This document shows, in pieces, positions 25,828-37,105 of a DNA stretch of 64,000 nt (position 1 is the first letter of the stretch; each line of letters opens with the position of its first letter). This DNA comes from Pseudomonas leptonychotis (GTDB lineage Bacteria; Pseudomonadota; Gammaproteobacteria; Pseudomonadales; Pseudomonadaceae), in contig NZ_RFLV01000001.1 in assembly GCF_004920405.1 (NCBI RefSeq), positions 558,001 to 622,000 of the forward strand, given 5' to 3'. The translations under genes were made by a program, and so were the position numbers. The notes under the pieces were generated by a model. The model worked only from the letters and a program-made list of their open reading frames with translations, did no database searches and was not told the DNA's origin.

Positions 25828-26034
25828 AAAAGCCTAGCCCAGAGCCTGCCGTGTTACTGGGCAACCAAATAGAACGGGCGTGCTAGTTATAAAGCCCGAC
25901 GCCGGCAACGGCTCACAGTTGCCAATTAATTTTAATGCCTGCATTAGTTCGAACACCTAACCGTGCCGAACTAACGAACAACCGTGGTTAATAGCCACTA
26001 CTCAATTGCGCAATAAATGGACGAGGTAAATACA

Positions 26035-27345
26035 ATGCGAATCAGCATATTCGGTTTGGGTTATGTAGGCGCAGTTTGTGCGGGGTGCTTATCGGCACGC
26101 GGCCACCATGTAATTGGTGTGGATATATCCGCAAGCAAGATTGACCTGATCAACAACGGCAAGTCGCCCATCGTCGAACCAGGCCTGGAAGCGCTACTGC
26201 AACAGGGGTTGGCCTCGGGGCATTTGCGCGGGACCACGGATGTAGCCGACGCCGTACTGAACAGCGACGTGTCGTTTATCTGCGTCGGCACGCCGAGCAA
26301 GAAAAACGGCGATTTGGAGCTGAACTACATCGAAGGCGTGTGCCGCGAAATTGGCCTGGCCATGCGCGACAAAACCGAGCGCCACACCGTGGTGGTACGC
26401 AGCACCGTGCTGCCGGGCACCGCCAAAAATGTGGTACTGCCAATTCTGCAAGAGAGCTCAGGCAAGCAGGCCGGGGTCGATTTCGGGCTTGCAGTCAACC
26501 CGGAATTCCTTCGTGAAAGTACGGCAATCAAGGACTACGATTTCCCACCCATGACGGTGATTGGCGAGTTTGATCAAGCCTCCGGCGACTTGCTGGAAGC
26601 CATCTACAGCGAGCTGGATGCACCGATCATTCGTAAGAACATCGATGTCGCCGAGATGATCAAGTACACCTGCAATGTGTGGCACGCCACCAAGGTCACC
26701 TTCGCCAACGAGATCGGCAATATCGCCAAAGCGGCCGGCGTGGATGGTCGCGATGTGATGGACGTGATCTGCCAGGATCACAAACTCAACCTGTCCAAGT
26801 ACTACATGAAACCCGGTTTTGCCTTCGGCGGCTCGTGCCTGCCCAAGGACGTGCGCGCCCTGTCCTACCGCGCCGGCTCTCTGGACGTCGACGCACCGCT
26901 GATTGGCTCGCTGATGCGCAGCAACGGCATCCAGGTGCAGAACGCCTTCGACATCATCGCCAGCTACGACAAACGCAAAGTCGCCCTGCTCGGTTTGAGC
27001 TTCAAGGCGGGCACCGATGACCTGCGCGAAAGCCCGTTGGTAGAGCTGGCGGAAATGCTTATCGGCAAGGGTTACGACCTGAGCATCTTCGACCGCAACG
27101 TCGAGTACGCCCGCGTTTACGGGGCGAACAAGGAGTACATCGAGTCGAAGATTCCCCACGTGTCTTCGCTGCTCAGCAGTGATTTCGATGCGGTGGTGGA
27201 TAACGCCGACATCATCGTGTTGGGCAACAGCGACATGCACTTTGCCCCCCTGGCGCAGCAAGCCTTGCACGGCAAACACGTGGTCGATCTGGTGGGCTTT
27301 ATGCCGACCGCATCGCGTGCCGGCAGCGAAGGTATTTGCTGGTAA
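26035..27345 (+). CDS. algD: GDP-mannose 6-dehydrogenase AlgD
   Basis: This enzyme of 436 residues, the same as P. aeruginosa AlgD, oxidises GDP-mannose to GDP-mannuronate, the committed step of alginate synthesis. It has an N-terminal Rossmann domain (MRISIFGLGYVGAVCAGCL), the central dimerisation helix, catalytic Cys near residue 268 in FAFGGSCLPKDVRAL, and a C-terminal substrate domain (LLGLSFKAGTDDLRESP). A GAGG site precedes the ATG; an upstream in-frame ATG would add six residues. First gene of the 12-gene alginate operon. Confidence 0.97.
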   Translation: MRISIFGLGYVGAVCAGCLSARGHHVIGVDISASKIDLINNGKSPIVEPGLEALLQQGLASGHLRGTTDVADAVLNSDVSFICVGTPSKKNGDLELNYIEGVCREIGLAMRDKTERHTVVVRSTVLPGTAKNVVLPILQESSGKQAGVDFGLAVNPEFLRESTAIKDYDFPPMTVIGEFDQASGDLLEAIYSELDAPIIRKNIDVAEMIKYTCNVWHATKVTFANEIGNIAKAAGVDGRDVMDVICQDHKLNLSKYYMKPGFAFGGSCLPKDVRALSYRAGSLDVDAPLIGSLMRSNGIQVQNAFDIIASYDKRKVALLGLSFKAGTDDLRESPLVELAEMLIGKGYDLSIFDRNVEYARVYGANKEYIESKIPHVSSLLSSDFDAVVDNADIIVLGNSDMHFAPLAQQALHGKHVVDLVGFMPTASRAGSEGICW

Positions 27346-27416
27346 GCGCAACGGCTAACAGCCCACGCACACCCTGGGCGGCCACGTGCTGACCCAGGGT
27401 CTACCCGGCACAAACG

Positions 27417-28916
27417 ATGGATATGTTTATGCACCTGCACACGCTGAAAAGCGGCCTCAACCAGGCTGCTGGCTGGCTGTTCTACGTATCACTGCTGATG
27501 CTGCTTGCGCTGGCACTGCCCAGGAGCGTGTTCGACCCCGAGTCGCGCGACTACCTGCTGTTGATCGGCGCAGTGGGCATCTGGCGTTATTCCATGGGTG
27601 CCGTGCACTTCGTACGCGGCATGCTGTTTCTCTATGTGGTGTTCCCGCACTACCGGCGCAAGGTCGCCAAGCTGGGTACGGACACCGACCCGTCCCAGGT
27701 GTTTTTACTGGTCACCAGTTTTCGCATCGACGCCCTGACCACCGCTCAGGTGTACCGCTCGGTGATCCGCGAAGCGATCGAGTGCGGCTACCCGACCAAC
27801 GTGGTCTGCTCCATTGTCGAGTTGTCTGATGAGCTGCTGGTGAAAAACCTCTGGGCGCAGATGCAGCCCCCGGCGCACGTCACCTTGAGCTTTGTGCGAA
27901 TTCCCGGCACCGGCAAGCGTGACGGCCTGGCCTATGGTTTTCGCGCCATCTCGCGGCAGATGCCGGCAGCCGACGCAGTAGTGGCGGTGATCGACGGCGA
28001 CACCGTGCTCGGCGAAGGCGTGGTGCGCAAAACCGTACCCTGGTTCAAGTTGTTCCCCAATGTCGGCGGTCTCACCACCAATGAGTTCTGCGAGGTGCGC
28101 GGCGGCTATGTGATGAGTGAATGGCACAAGCTGCGTTTTGCCCAGCGCCACCTCAACATGTGCTCGATGGCCCTGAGCAAGCGCGTACTGACCATGACCG
28201 GGCGCATGTCAGTGTTCCGCGCTGCCGTGGTCACGGACCCGGCGTTTATCGCCGACGTGGAAAGCGACCACCTCGAACACTGGCGCCTGGGCCGTTTCCA
28301 GTTCCTCACCGGGGATGACAAGTCCAGCTGGTACAGCCTGATGCGCCTGGGCTACGACACCTTCTACGTGCCGGATGCGGCGATCAACACGGTCGAGCAC
28401 CCGCCAGAAAAAAGCTTTATCAAGGCCAGCCGCAAGCTGATGTTTCGCTGGTACGGCAATAACCTGCGGCAGAACGCCCGCGCCCTGCGCCTTGGGGTCA
28501 AGCGCCTGGGCGGCTTCACCAGCCTGGTGCTGTTCGACCAGCGCGTGTCGATGTGGACCAGCCTGCTTGGCCTGAGCGTGGCGATCATCGCCAGCATCAA
28601 ATACGGCTTCGGCTTCCTGCTGGCGTACCTGCTGTGGATCGGCCTGACCCGCCTGGTATTGAGCCTGCTGCTCAGCGTCAGCGGCCACCACATCGGCCCG
28701 GCTTACCCACTGATTCTTTATTACAACCAGATCGTCGGTGCGCTGGTGAAGATCTACGTGTTCTTCCGCCTCGACCAGCAATCCTGGACCCGCCAGAACA
28801 CCAAGTTGGATCGCGGCCTGGTGAGTTTTCAGCGTTGGTTCAACACCTGGTCCTCGCGGGCCATGACTTTCTCTGCCGCCAGCATCTTCGTCGCCGCACT
28901 CATGGTGCTGGTGTGA
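27417..28916 (+). CDS. alg8: Alginate polymerase glycosyltransferase Alg8
   Basis: This is a family GT2 inner-membrane polymerase that transfers mannuronate from GDP-mannuronate to the growing chain. It has N-terminal membrane helices (about 15-35 and 43-75) and a cytoplasmic GT domain. The latter shows VTSFRIDA, the metal-binding [16 protein letters not shown], the [11 protein letters not shown] acceptor block, and [11 protein letters not shown] in place of the usual QxxRW. C-terminal helices (about 380-450) follow. Three ATGs (27417, 27423, 27429) are possible; the P. aeruginosa start corresponds best to 27429 (495 residues). No clear ribosome site is seen, so the exact start is uncertain. 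Confidence 0.95.
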   Translation: MDMFMHLHTLKSGLNQAAGWLFYVSLLMLLALALPRSVFDPESRDYLLLIGAVGIWRYSMGAVHFVRGMLFLYVVFPHYRRKVAKLGTDTDPSQVFLLVTSFRIDALTTAQVYRSVIREAIECGYPTNVVCSIVELSDELLVKNLWAQMQPPAHVTLSFVRIPGTGKRDGLAYGFRAISRQMPAADAVVAVIDGDTVLGEGVVRKTVPWFKLFPNVGGLTTNEFCEVRGGYVMSEWHKLRFAQRHLNMCSMALSKRVLTMTGRMSVFRAAVVTDPAFIADVESDHLEHWRLGRFQFLTGDDKSSWYSLMRLGYDTFYVPDAAINTVEHPPEKSFIKASRKLMFRWYGNNLRQNARALRLGVKRLGGFTSLVLFDQRVSMWTSLLGLSVAIIASIKYGFGFLLAYLLWIGLTRLVLSLLLSVSGHHIGPAYPLILYYNQIVGALVKIYVFFRLDQQSWTRQNTKLDRGLVSFQRWFNTWSSRAMTFSAASIFVAALMVLV

Positions 28917-28950
28917 CCACCGGTTATCTTTTGCATAGGAATTTGCACAC

Positions 28951-30117
28951 ATGAACACAGCCGTTAACGTCAATGTTACCCACGAGTCCGAAGCTCAGCG
29001 CCAACATGCCCGGGTAAAAATCCCGGTGGTGCTGCATTACCTGAACAAGCAGCGTGAACGCATCGAGATGCCGCTCAGCGATATCTCGGCGGGCGGCTTC
29101 TGCTTTATCGACAGCAAGCAGCAGATCCAGATCGGCGACTTTCACAAAGGCCGCCTGCAATTCAAGCTCGACAGCTTCAACCTGGGCATCGACATCGAAT
29201 TCCAGGCACGTTCGGTGGATGTCGACAGCAACCGTGTCGGCTGCCAACTGCACAACCTCAAGCCGCGCGAGCAAGCCACCCTGCACCACCTGATCAGCGC
29301 TTACCTGGGCGGTGAGTTGATCAGCGCCGGCGACCTGCTCAGCACTCTGCAGCGCGAAAATTTCACCAAGGCGCGCAAGCACAACAACGGCGGCACCAGC
29401 ATGAGCGCCTTCGGCCGCCTCAAGGCCGTAACGTTCAGCCTGGGCATCTTCCTAGTCGGGCTGGCGGCATTCGGTTTTATTTTCAAGTCGGTGTACGGCC
29501 TGTACTTCGTCACCCACGCAGAATCGGCCATGGTCAATGTGCCGAGTATGCAGGTGACCATGCCGCGTGAAGGCACAGTACAAAGCCTGGCCGGCCCCGG
29601 CGGAGTAGTGGACAAGGGCGCGCCAATTGCCTCCTTCTCCGCCACCATGCTGGAGATGCTCAAAGGCCACTTGGCTGACGAGCAACTGACTCCGGCTAAC
29701 GTCGAAGAGCTGTTCGGCAAGCAGATGAAGGGCACCCTGACCAGCCCATGCAACTGCAAAATCTCCAACCAATTGGTCGCCGATGGCCAGTTCGCCAATA
29801 AAGGCGATGTGATCTTCGAGTTGGTGCCGCAAGACAGCAAGGCCACCGTCACCGCCAGCTTCCCTTACCGCAACATTGCCCAGACCCGCACCGGTACGCG
29901 TGTGAACTTCTGGGTAGCCGGTGAAGACACGCCACGCCGCGGCAAGATCATCAGCACCAGCCTGCACCAGGGCGGCCTGTCTTCGGACATTCGCGCGGAA
30001 ATCGAACCGGACGCCACCTTACCCAGCACCCTCGCCGGTCAGCCCGTGGAAGTGGTGATTGACCGCGGTCCATCGCTCGACTGGGTCATCGATAAAGCCG
30101 TGGCGGCTGGCTTCTAA
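28951..30117 (+). CDS. alg44: c-di-GMP-binding copolymerase subunit Alg44
   Basis: This 388-residue protein has an N-terminal PilZ domain that binds c-di-GMP and activates Alg8. It has QRQHARVK with Arg17 and Arg21, then DISAGG with Asp44 and Ser46, the same residue numbers as in P. aeruginosa Alg44, so the binding site is intact. A membrane helix (about 163-185) leads to a periplasmic HlyD-like segment (about 195-370; TLTSPCNCKI and the TRVNFWVAGED region). An AGGA motif precedes the ATG. The intact site makes alginate output responsive to the c-di-GMP enzymes of the cell, such as the GGDEF-EAL protein at 17-20 kb. Confidence 0.96.
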   Translation: MNTAVNVNVTHESEAQRQHARVKIPVVLHYLNKQRERIEMPLSDISAGGFCFIDSKQQIQIGDFHKGRLQFKLDSFNLGIDIEFQARSVDVDSNRVGCQLHNLKPREQATLHHLISAYLGGELISAGDLLSTLQRENFTKARKHNNGGTSMSAFGRLKAVTFSLGIFLVGLAAFGFIFKSVYGLYFVTHAESAMVNVPSMQVTMPREGTVQSLAGPGGVVDKGAPIASFSATMLEMLKGHLADEQLTPANVEELFGKQMKGTLTSPCNCKISNQLVADGQFANKGDVIFELVPQDSKATVTASFPYRNIAQTRTGTRVNFWVAGEDTPRRGKIISTSLHQGGLSSDIRAEIEPDATLPSTLAGQPVEVVIDRGPSLDWVIDKAVAAGF

Positions 30118-30130
30118 GGAGGACGCGGAC

Positions 30131-31498
30131 ATGGCGAATACATCTCCTCATCTGTTGTTGCTCAGTGCTGCGCTGCTGTCCGGTTGTGCCGGGCTACCCG
30201 ATCAGCAACTGGCCAAGGAGGCGCTGAAGCGCGGCGACAGCCAATTGGCCGAGCAGCACTTCAGCCAACTGGCCGAGCTGGGCTATGTCGAGGCGCAGAT
30301 CGGCCTGGCCGACCTGCAATTGGCCAACGGCAGCCCAGCTGACGTGGACAAGGCCGAACAGACCTACCGCCTGGCACTCGATGAGTCGCCACGGGCACAG
30401 GCCCGGCTGGGCAAGTTGCTCGCACGCAAGCCCAACAACAGCGCTGCCGAGCGCCGCGAAGCCGCTCAATTGCTCAACGACTCCTTCAGCGCTGGCGAGC
30501 CCAGCAGCTTGCTGCCGCTGGTGATGCTCTATCTGCAATATCCACAGGACTTTCCCGATATGAACGTACAACAACGTATCGCGACCTGGCGCCAGCAGGG
30601 CTATTCCCAGGCCGATCTCGCGCAAATCCTCTTTTACCGCACCCAAGGCACTTACGATCAGCACTTGGATGAGATCGAAAATATCTGCCAAGGCCTGATT
30701 AGCGAGGCCGACACTTGCTACGCCGAGCTGGCCACCGTGTACCAAAAGCAAGGCGAGGCAGACAAACAACAAGCCTTGGTAGAGCGCCTGATGAGCGCCT
30801 ACCGCAGCGGCGCAGTGCCGGCGCAACGGGTGGATGACGTGGCCTCGGTGCTCGCCGACGCCGAACTGGGCCAGCCCGACGAAGACACCGCCCAGGAGAT
30901 GCTCGAAAGCATCGCGCCGGACTACCCCGCCGCGTGGGTCAGCTTGGCACGCCTGCTCTACGACTACCCCGCGCTGGGCGACATCGAGCAAATGCAGGGC
31001 TACCTCAAGCAAGGTCGCGCCGCCGCTCTGCCGCGCGCCGAACTGCTGCTCGGGCGCCTCTACTACGAAGGCAAGCTGCTGCCACAAAACCCGCACAAAG
31101 CCGAAGAACACCTGCGCAAAGCCGCCCCCAGCGAACCCAGCGCCAACTACTTCCTCGGCCAAATTTACCTGCGCGGCTACCTCGGCGACATCTACCCGCA
31201 ACAGGCGCTGGATCACCTGCTCAGCGCCGCCCGTGGCGGCCAGCTCAACGCCGACTTTGCCCTGGCGCAGATGTTTTCTCAGGGCAAAGGCATTCAGCCG
31301 GACATGGCCAGTGCCTATGTGTTCAGTCAACTGGCCCTGCCCAAAGACACCCCGGCGGCCACTGAGCTGGCCAGCGAGGTCAACCAACGTCTGGCCCCAA
31401 CAGAACGCCTCAAGGCTGAACGCATGCTGCGCGAAGAGCGCCAACTGCGTGGCAATGCCTGGCAGGAACAACAGCCTATGCAGGCGCAGCTGCCATGA
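30131..31498 (+). CDS. algK: Alginate outer-membrane lipoprotein AlgK (TPR/Sel1-like)
   Basis: This 455-residue lipoprotein has signal [12 protein letters not shown], with lipidated Cys19. The mature part consists of TPR/Sel1-like helical repeats; clear units are [44 protein letters not shown] and [12 protein letters not shown]. It helps localise the AlgE pore and links it to the periplasmic complex. It is somewhat shorter than P. aeruginosa AlgK (about 475). The ATG at 30131 has GGAGG about 11 nt upstream; a longer frame from 30059 lies inside alg44. Confidence 0.94.
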   Translation: MANTSPHLLLLSAALLSGCAGLPDQQLAKEALKRGDSQLAEQHFSQLAELGYVEAQIGLADLQLANGSPADVDKAEQTYRLALDESPRAQARLGKLLARKPNNSAAERREAAQLLNDSFSAGEPSSLLPLVMLYLQYPQDFPDMNVQQRIATWRQQGYSQADLAQILFYRTQGTYDQHLDEIENICQGLISEADTCYAELATVYQKQGEADKQQALVERLMSAYRSGAVPAQRVDDVASVLADAELGQPDEDTAQEMLESIAPDYPAAWVSLARLLYDYPALGDIEQMQGYLKQGRAAALPRAELLLGRLYYEGKLLPQNPHKAEEHLRKAAPSEPSANYFLGQIYLRGYLGDIYPQQALDHLLSAARGGQLNADFALAQMFSQGKGIQPDMASAYVFSQLALPKDTPAATELASEVNQRLAPTERLKAERMLREERQLRGNAWQEQQPMQAQLP

Positions 31499-31512
31499 GA
31501 AAAGGATATTCA

Positions 31513-32961
31513 ATGCACCTTAACCGGATCACCACCGGCCTCGGCCTGAGCGTCTCCCTGTTGTCGGCTTCCTCCGCCTGGGCGGCGCAAATGAGCGACG
31601 ACAACTTCGGTATCGACCTCAAGATCACCGCGCAGTCGGAAGACGACCGCGACCTCGGCACCCGTGACGGTGGCGACGTTCACGGTATCGCCCTAGACGT
31701 GCGTCCCTGGGTCTATGGCGAACGCGGCAACTGGAGCGCCTTTGCCTTGGGCCAGGCCGTCACGGCGACCGACATCATTGAAACCGACACCCTGCAGTCC
31801 AACGAGAGCGAGGCCAGCAGCAGCGGCGGCAACACCGGCCGCGAGCCAGACAAAAGCTACCTGGCCCTGCGCGAATTTTGGGTCGACTACAAAGGCCTGA
31901 CCGCCTACCCCGGCGAACACCTGCGCCTGGGCCGCCAGCGCATGCGCAGCGACGACGGCACCTGGTGGGACACCAACATCGAAGCGTTGCGCTGGAGCTT
32001 CGACACCACCCTGCTCAAAGCCCATGTCGGCGTCGCCGAACGTTACTCCGACTACCGCACCGACCTCGACGAACTGGCCCCAGAAGACGAAGACCGCCAA
32101 CACCTGTTCGGCGACATCTCGACGCAGTGGAAGCCCGGCCATTGGCTCGGCTTCAAGGCCCACCACAGCCGCGACACTGGCGAGCTGGCTAACCCCGGCG
32201 AAGCCATAGACGAAATGAGCAAGCGCTACACCGGCGACCTCACCTGGCTGGGCCTGAGCGCCGACGGCGACTTTTTCAACCGCCGCTCGACTATGCCGCT
32301 CAATTACTGGGCGCAAGCCACTTGGCTGAACGGTGATATCGATGAGCTTGAACAACAGGTGATCGGCGACCAGCGCCTGGCCAATGGCGCGCGCAACGTC
32401 GATGTCAACGCCTGGGCCGTGGACCTTGGCCTGCGCTGGAACATCGATGACAACTGGCGTCTTGGTGGCGCGTATGCCCGTGGTAGCGGCGGCGGTGATG
32501 ACGACAGCTCCGAGCAGTTCCGCCAGACCGGACTGGAGAGCAACCGCTCCAACTTCACCGGTACCAATGCGCGCATGCACCGTTTCGGCGAAGCCTTCCG
32601 CGGCGAGCTTTCCAACCTGCAGGTGGCCACGGCGTTCACCTCTTGGCAGCTGCGCGACGACTACGACGCCAGCCTGGTTTATCACCAGTTCTGGCGGGTC
32701 GACGACCAGCAGGACATCGGCGACAGCGGCATCATCGCGCCGCTGCAAGCCGGCGAGAAAGAGGTCGGCCAGGAACTCGATCTGGTGGTGACCAAATACT
32801 TCAAACAGGGCCTGTTACCAGCTTCGATGGCCGAGCACCTGGACGAGCGTTCGGCCCTGGTGCGCTTCCGTGGTGGCGTGTTCAAGCCCGGCAAGGCCTA
32901 TGGCAGCGACACCGACGCGCTGATGCATCGCGCCTTCGTCGACTTTATCTGGAGATTCTGA
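31513..32961 (+). CDS. algE: Alginate export outer-membrane porin AlgE
   Basis: This 482-residue beta-barrel has a signal peptide (about 1-25, ending SSAWA). The mature sequence alternates amphipathic strands and acidic loops and ends with aromatic-rich [14 protein letters not shown], a C-terminal Phe barrel-assembly signal. Conserved stretches include [34 protein letters not shown] and [17 protein letters not shown]. It exports polymannuronate/alginate across the outer membrane. The start at 31513 has AAAGGA upstream and lies 14 bp after the algK stop. Confidence 0.95.
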   Translation: MHLNRITTGLGLSVSLLSASSAWAAQMSDDNFGIDLKITAQSEDDRDLGTRDGGDVHGIALDVRPWVYGERGNWSAFALGQAVTATDIIETDTLQSNESEASSSGGNTGREPDKSYLALREFWVDYKGLTAYPGEHLRLGRQRMRSDDGTWWDTNIEALRWSFDTTLLKAHVGVAERYSDYRTDLDELAPEDEDRQHLFGDISTQWKPGHWLGFKAHHSRDTGELANPGEAIDEMSKRYTGDLTWLGLSADGDFFNRRSTMPLNYWAQATWLNGDIDELEQQVIGDQRLANGARNVDVNAWAVDLGLRWNIDDNWRLGGAYARGSGGGDDDSSEQFRQTGLESNRSNFTGTNARMHRFGEAFRGELSNLQVATAFTSWQLRDDYDASLVYHQFWRVDDQQDIGDSGIIAPLQAGEKEVGQELDLVVTKYFKQGLLPASMAEHLDERSALVRFRGGVFKPGKAYGSDTDALMHRAFVDFIWRF

Positions 32962-32971
32962 GGGTAGCCCT

Positions 32972-34558
32972 ATGACAGAACAGCCAGACAAAATTAAGCA
33001 GCGCTTCGGCATCGGTTTGCTCTGCAGCGGCGTACTAGTCGGCGCGCTGCAACTGGCCGCGCCTTGGGTGCAAGCCGCTGAGAGCGAGCCCACGCAAACG
33101 CTCAAGCAGGCCAAAACCTACACGGTCACCAGCGCCCCGATTGAGCCGCTGCACCTGGACACACCCACCCTGCCCGACCTCTCTGGCTACACCGCTGAGG
33201 CGGTAAAAGCCAAGATCGAGCGCAGTAAGAAGGGTCAGGTGGTGGTGCGCAGCATGCTGCAACAGGACGCCTTGAAGGACTTTATCGGCGGCGATGAACG
33301 CCTGCGTGAGTGGGTCAAACGGCAACAGGGCATGCCCAATGCGATCTTTATCGAAGGTGGCTACGTCACCCTGCAAGACCTCGCCAAGCGCCTGCCCGAT
33401 AACCAGTTCCGCCAAGTTAAGCCCGGCGTTTACCTGGCACGCCTGCCTATCGTGGTCGCCCAGAATGCGACCCTGCATGTCGATAAAAACGTCGAGGAAC
33501 TGCGCCTGTCGCAAGAGCGCGGCGCGTTCATGGTCAACGACGGCAAGCTGTTTATCACCGACACCCGCCTGACCGCCTGGCGCGAAGCGGATAACGGCCC
33601 GGCCACCTTCCGCAAGCCCGACGAGTTCCGCCCGTTCTTGGTGTCGTGGGGCGGCAGCGAGTTGTATATCTCAGACAGCGTGGTCACCAGCCTCGGTTAC
33701 AACACCAGTAAGTCCTACGGGGTCAGCATCACCCAGTACACCCCGAACATGCACAAGCGCCTGCAGCGCAAAGAGCCGACCGGCTGGCTGCTCAACTCCG
33801 AGTTCGTCGATCACTGGTACGGTTTTTACTGCTACGAAGCCGCCGACGTAGTGATCAAAGGCAATACCTACCGCGACAACATCGTCTATGGCATTGACCC
33901 GCACGACCGTTCCCACGGCCTGATCATTGCCGAGAACACCGTGCACGGCACCAAGAAGAAGCACGGCATCATCATCTCCCGCGAGGTGGATGACAGCTGG
34001 ATCATCAACAACAAGAGCTACGACAACAAGCTCTCCGGCATCGTCATCGACCGTAACAGCATCAACAATCTGATCGCCTACAACGAAGTCAGCCAGAACC
34101 ACGCCGACGGCATCACCCTGTACGAGAGTTCGCACAACCTGCTGTGGGGCAACAAGGTGCTGAACAACGCCCGCCACGGTATTCGGGTACGCAACAGCGT
34201 GGACATTCGCCTGTACGAAAACGTCTCGGCGGCCAACGCCCTCACCGGCGTATACGGCCACATCAAGGATCTCTCGGCCACCGACCGCAACATCTCCCTG
34301 GACCCCTTCGACACCAAGATTTCCATGATCGTGGTCGGCGGCACCCTCGCGGCCAACGGCTCCGGCCCACTGTCCATCGACTCGCCGCTGTCGGTTGAGC
34401 TGTACCGCGTGAAGCTGATCGCGCCCACCAAGAGCACGGGTATCAGCTTCAGCGGCATCCTCGGCGAAAAACAGGAAGAAATTCTCGACCTGATGGTGCG
34501 ACGCAATCTGGCCGTGCTAATTGACCCCGTCGAACGCCAGACCGAACTCCAGGATTGA
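32972..34558 (+). CDS. algG: Periplasmic mannuronan C5-epimerase AlgG
   Basis: This 528-residue enzyme converts mannuronate to guluronate residues in the polymer. A signal sequence (about 1-35) is followed by the right-handed beta-helix domain. YGIDPHDRSHGLII contains the DPHD catalytic motif with the catalytic His, followed by repeated turns rich in NN and GI (HGIIISREVDD, GIVIDRNSINN, DGITLYESSHN, HGIRVRNSVD). It starts 10 bp after algE with GAGGGT as ribosome site. It is also structurally needed for the periplasmic complex that protects the polymer from AlgL. Confidence 0.96.
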   Translation: MTEQPDKIKQRFGIGLLCSGVLVGALQLAAPWVQAAESEPTQTLKQAKTYTVTSAPIEPLHLDTPTLPDLSGYTAEAVKAKIERSKKGQVVVRSMLQQDALKDFIGGDERLREWVKRQQGMPNAIFIEGGYVTLQDLAKRLPDNQFRQVKPGVYLARLPIVVAQNATLHVDKNVEELRLSQERGAFMVNDGKLFITDTRLTAWREADNGPATFRKPDEFRPFLVSWGGSELYISDSVVTSLGYNTSKSYGVSITQYTPNMHKRLQRKEPTGWLLNSEFVDHWYGFYCYEAADVVIKGNTYRDNIVYGIDPHDRSHGLIIAENTVHGTKKKHGIIISREVDDSWIINNKSYDNKLSGIVIDRNSINNLIAYNEVSQNHADGITLYESSHNLLWGNKVLNNARHGIRVRNSVDIRLYENVSAANALTGVYGHIKDLSATDRNISLDPFDTKISMIVVGGTLAANGSGPLSIDSPLSVELYRVKLIAPTKSTGISFSGILGEKQEEILDLMVRRNLAVLIDPVERQTELQD

Positions 34559-34568
34559 GGACGCCAAC

Positions 34569-36008
34569 ATGATCACAGCCCACCTGCCACTCCGCCAACT
34601 GGCCCTCGCCTGCACCCTGCTGGGTGCCGCCGGCAGCGTCCTGGCCAGCCCGCAATACCAGGCACAACGGGTCGGCCCGTTGTGCCCCGCAGCGCAAGAC
34701 CCAAGCCAGTACAACACCAAGTACCTGAGTTTTTTCACCGCCCTGGTGCAGGGTGAAGGCGACTGGTTATTCCGTAGCCGCTATGACCTGCGCACCGACT
34801 TTGGCACCACGCCCGCTGGCTATCGGCAGTTCAAAAAGCTGCGCGATGCCCTGAAAGCCAAAGGCGTGGAGCTGGTGATCGTCTACCAACCCACCCGTGG
34901 CCTGGTGAACCGTGAAAAGCTCACGGCAGCAGAAAAGGCCCAGTTCGACTTCAAGCTGGCTAAACAGAACTACCTGAAGGCCATCGAGGGCTTTCGCCAA
35001 GCCGGCATCTGGACCCCTGATCTGTCGCCACTGTTTGATGAACAAGGCGTAGAGACCGACTACTACTTTCAGGCTGACCACCACTGGACCCCCGCCGGCG
35101 CCGAGCGTACCGCCGAACTGGTGAGCAAAACCCTGGAGCAGATCCCAGGCTTCGCCGACATCCCCAAGAAAGACTTCGAGAGCAAGGTGGTCGGCCTGCT
35201 GCCCAAGGCCGGCACCTTGCACAAGACCGCCGCACAATTCTGCGGCACCAGCTACGCCACCCAGTATGTGCCGCGCTTCGAGACCACCACCCAGGGTGAA
35301 GCCGACAGCGACAGCCTGTTCGGCGACGAAGCCGACCCGCAGGTGGCACTGGTGGGCACCAGCAACAGCGGCCCGGCCTACAACTTTGCCGGCTTTTTGC
35401 AGCAGCACAGCGGCGCCGAAGTGCTCAACCTGGCGGTCAGTGGCGGCGGTTTCGACAGCGCCCTGCTGCAATACATGAGCAGCCAGGAGTTTCACGAAAA
35501 TCCGCCAAAAGTGCTGATCTGGGAGTTCGCCACCCACTATGACCTGGCCCAGGCCAGCTTCTACCGCCAAGCACGCCCGTTGGTGGAAAACGGTTGTGTC
35601 GGCAAAACCGCCGCTCTGCACAACACCGTCAATCTCAAGCCCGGCAGCAACGAGGTGCTGGTCAACGGCAAGGGCCGGCAACTGGTGGACCTGCGCGGTG
35701 GTGATTACCAAGTCGATCTGACCTTCAGTGACCCCAGCGTGCATGAAGCCCAGGCCACGCTTTGGTACCTCAATGGCCGCCGCGAACAATTCAAGCTCGA
35801 ACAGAGCGACCGCGTCGACACCGCCGGGCGCTACGTTTTTGAACTGCGCAACGACCCCGACTGGGCCGACCTCAACCTGCTCGCCCTGGAAATCCACAGC
35901 CCGGAAAACATGCCGGCCAATCTCAGCGTCGACGCCACCCTGTGCCAACGCCCGGACACGGGCAAGGCCGTGGTGGCCCAGGCGCAACAGGCCAAGGATT
36001 CGCAATGA
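34569..36008 (+). CDS. algX: Alginate O-acetyltransferase AlgX
   Basis: This 479-residue secreted protein has a signal peptide (about 1-26), an SGNH hydrolase-like domain and a C-terminal carbohydrate-binding module (about 340-450). Catalytic residues are visible as ADHHWTPAG (Asp and His) and VGTSNSG (nucleophile Ser). It does the final acetyl transfer to mannuronate in the periplasm. The ATG at 34569 gives the expected signal peptide; the longer frame from 34521 lies within algG. Its stop overlaps the algL start. Confidence 0.95.
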   Translation: MITAHLPLRQLALACTLLGAAGSVLASPQYQAQRVGPLCPAAQDPSQYNTKYLSFFTALVQGEGDWLFRSRYDLRTDFGTTPAGYRQFKKLRDALKAKGVELVIVYQPTRGLVNREKLTAAEKAQFDFKLAKQNYLKAIEGFRQAGIWTPDLSPLFDEQGVETDYYFQADHHWTPAGAERTAELVSKTLEQIPGFADIPKKDFESKVVGLLPKAGTLHKTAAQFCGTSYATQYVPRFETTTQGEADSDSLFGDEADPQVALVGTSNSGPAYNFAGFLQQHSGAEVLNLAVSGGGFDSALLQYMSSQEFHENPPKVLIWEFATHYDLAQASFYRQARPLVENGCVGKTAALHNTVNLKPGSNEVLVNGKGRQLVDLRGGDYQVDLTFSDPSVHEAQATLWYLNGRREQFKLEQSDRVDTAGRYVFELRNDPDWADLNLLALEIHSPENMPANLSVDATLCQRPDTGKAVVAQAQQAKDSQ

Positions 36009-37105
36009 AGATCAACCATTGGTTACTGACCCCCTGCCTACTCGGCAGCGCGCTGTGCATACCACTCGCCAACGCCAGCAAGCTGGTGCCCCCGGCTGGC
36101 TACTATGCGCCGGTACTGCTTACCGAGAAAAAACCACAAGCCTGCGCGGCCACACCGCAGCCCTATACCGACAAGCTGGTGTTTCGCAGCAAATACGAAG
36201 GCTCCGGTAAGGCCCGCGCCACCCTCAATCTCGACTCGGAAAAAGCCTTCCGCGAGAAGACCGCCGCCATCACAGAGATGGAGCGCGGGGTCAGCAAACA
36301 AATCATGCAGTACATGCGCGACGGCCAGCCGGCGCAGCTCGAATGCGCATTGCAGTGGCTAAACGAGTGGGCCGCCGCCGACGCCTTGCTCAGCAGCGAG
36401 TACAACCACACCGGTAAATCGGTGCGCAAATGGGCGCTGGGCAGCCTGGCCTCGTCCTACCTGCACCTGAAGTTTTCCGCCTCGCAGCCACTCGCGGCCT
36501 ACCCGCAACAGGCCCAGCAGATCGAAGCCTGGTTCAGCCAACTGGCCGAGCACACCGTGCAGGACTGGAGCGACCTGCCGCTGAAGAAAATCAACAACCA
36601 CAGCTACTGGTCCGCCTGGTCGGTAATGGCCACGGCCATCGCCACCGATCGTCGCGACCTGTTCGACTGGTCGGTGGCGCAGTTTCGCGTGGGTGCCAAC
36701 CAAGTCGATGCCGAGGGCTATCTGCCCAACGAGCTCAAACGCCGTCAGCGCGCGTTGGCCTATCACAACTACAGCCTGCCGCCGCTGATGATGGTGGCCG
36801 CCTTCGCCCAAGCCAACGGCGTCGACCTGCGTGCGGAAAACCAAGGCGCACTGCAACGCTTGGCAAAACGGGTGCTGAACGGCGTGGATGACCCGGACGA
36901 TTTCGCCGCCAAAACTGACGAAAAACAGGACATGGACGACCTGGAAAAACCCAACAAATACGCCTGGCTGGCGCCTTATTGCGTGCTCTATACCTGCTCG
37001 GCCGAGGCCCAGGCGTTGCAACAGGAAATGGGCCCGTTCCGAACCTTCCGCCTCGGCGGCGATGTCAGCCAGTTGTTCAGCCCGCAAAAGGCCGGCGACA
37101 GCTAA
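36005..37105 (+). CDS. algL: Periplasmic alginate lyase AlgL (PL5)
   Basis: This 366-residue polysaccharide lyase of family PL5 has a signal peptide (about 1-24) and an alpha/alpha-barrel. Active-site signatures are [11 protein letters not shown] (Asn, His) and [11 protein letters not shown] (Tyr). The C-terminal WLAPYC block is close to the usual WLEPY. It cuts non-acetylated polymer and clears alginate trapped in the periplasm. The ATGA overlap with algX indicates coupled translation. Confidence 0.96.
   Translation: MKINHWLLTPCLLGSALCIPLANASKLVPPAGYYAPVLLTEKKPQACAATPQPYTDKLVFRSKYEGSGKARATLNLDSEKAFREKTAAITEMERGVSKQIMQYMRDGQPAQLECALQWLNEWAAADALLSSEYNHTGKSVRKWALGSLASSYLHLKFSASQPLAAYPQQAQQIEAWFSQLAEHTVQDWSDLPLKKINNHSYWSAWSVMATAIATDRRDLFDWSVAQFRVGANQVDAEGYLPNELKRRQRALAYHNYSLPPLMMVAAFAQANGVDLRAENQGALQRLAKRVLNGVDDPDDFAAKTDEKQDMDDLEKPNKYAWLAPYCVLYTCSAEAQALQQEMGPFRTFRLGGDVSQLFSPQKAGDS

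Larger units (their letters stand above)
25433..26034. promoter_or_regulatory. algD upstream control region and long leader
   Basis: These roughly 600 bp lie between yaaA and algD and are markedly more AT-rich than the flanking genes. Long control regions are typical for algD. Within it are a GGAACTT AlgU-like -35, a second GAACTA-N16-TCTGT candidate and an exact CCGTTCGTC AlgR core, each listed separately. Short reading frames here look like chance, and I see no RNA gene. Confidence 0.7.

Noticed and set aside
25596..25864. Short open frames in the algD leader (64 and 66 codons)
   Set aside because: They overlap on opposite strands, lack ribosome sites and look like chance in an AT-rich non-coding region.
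34767..36005. 412-codon minus-strand open frame opposite algX
   Set aside because: Shadow of algX; no recognisable motif.
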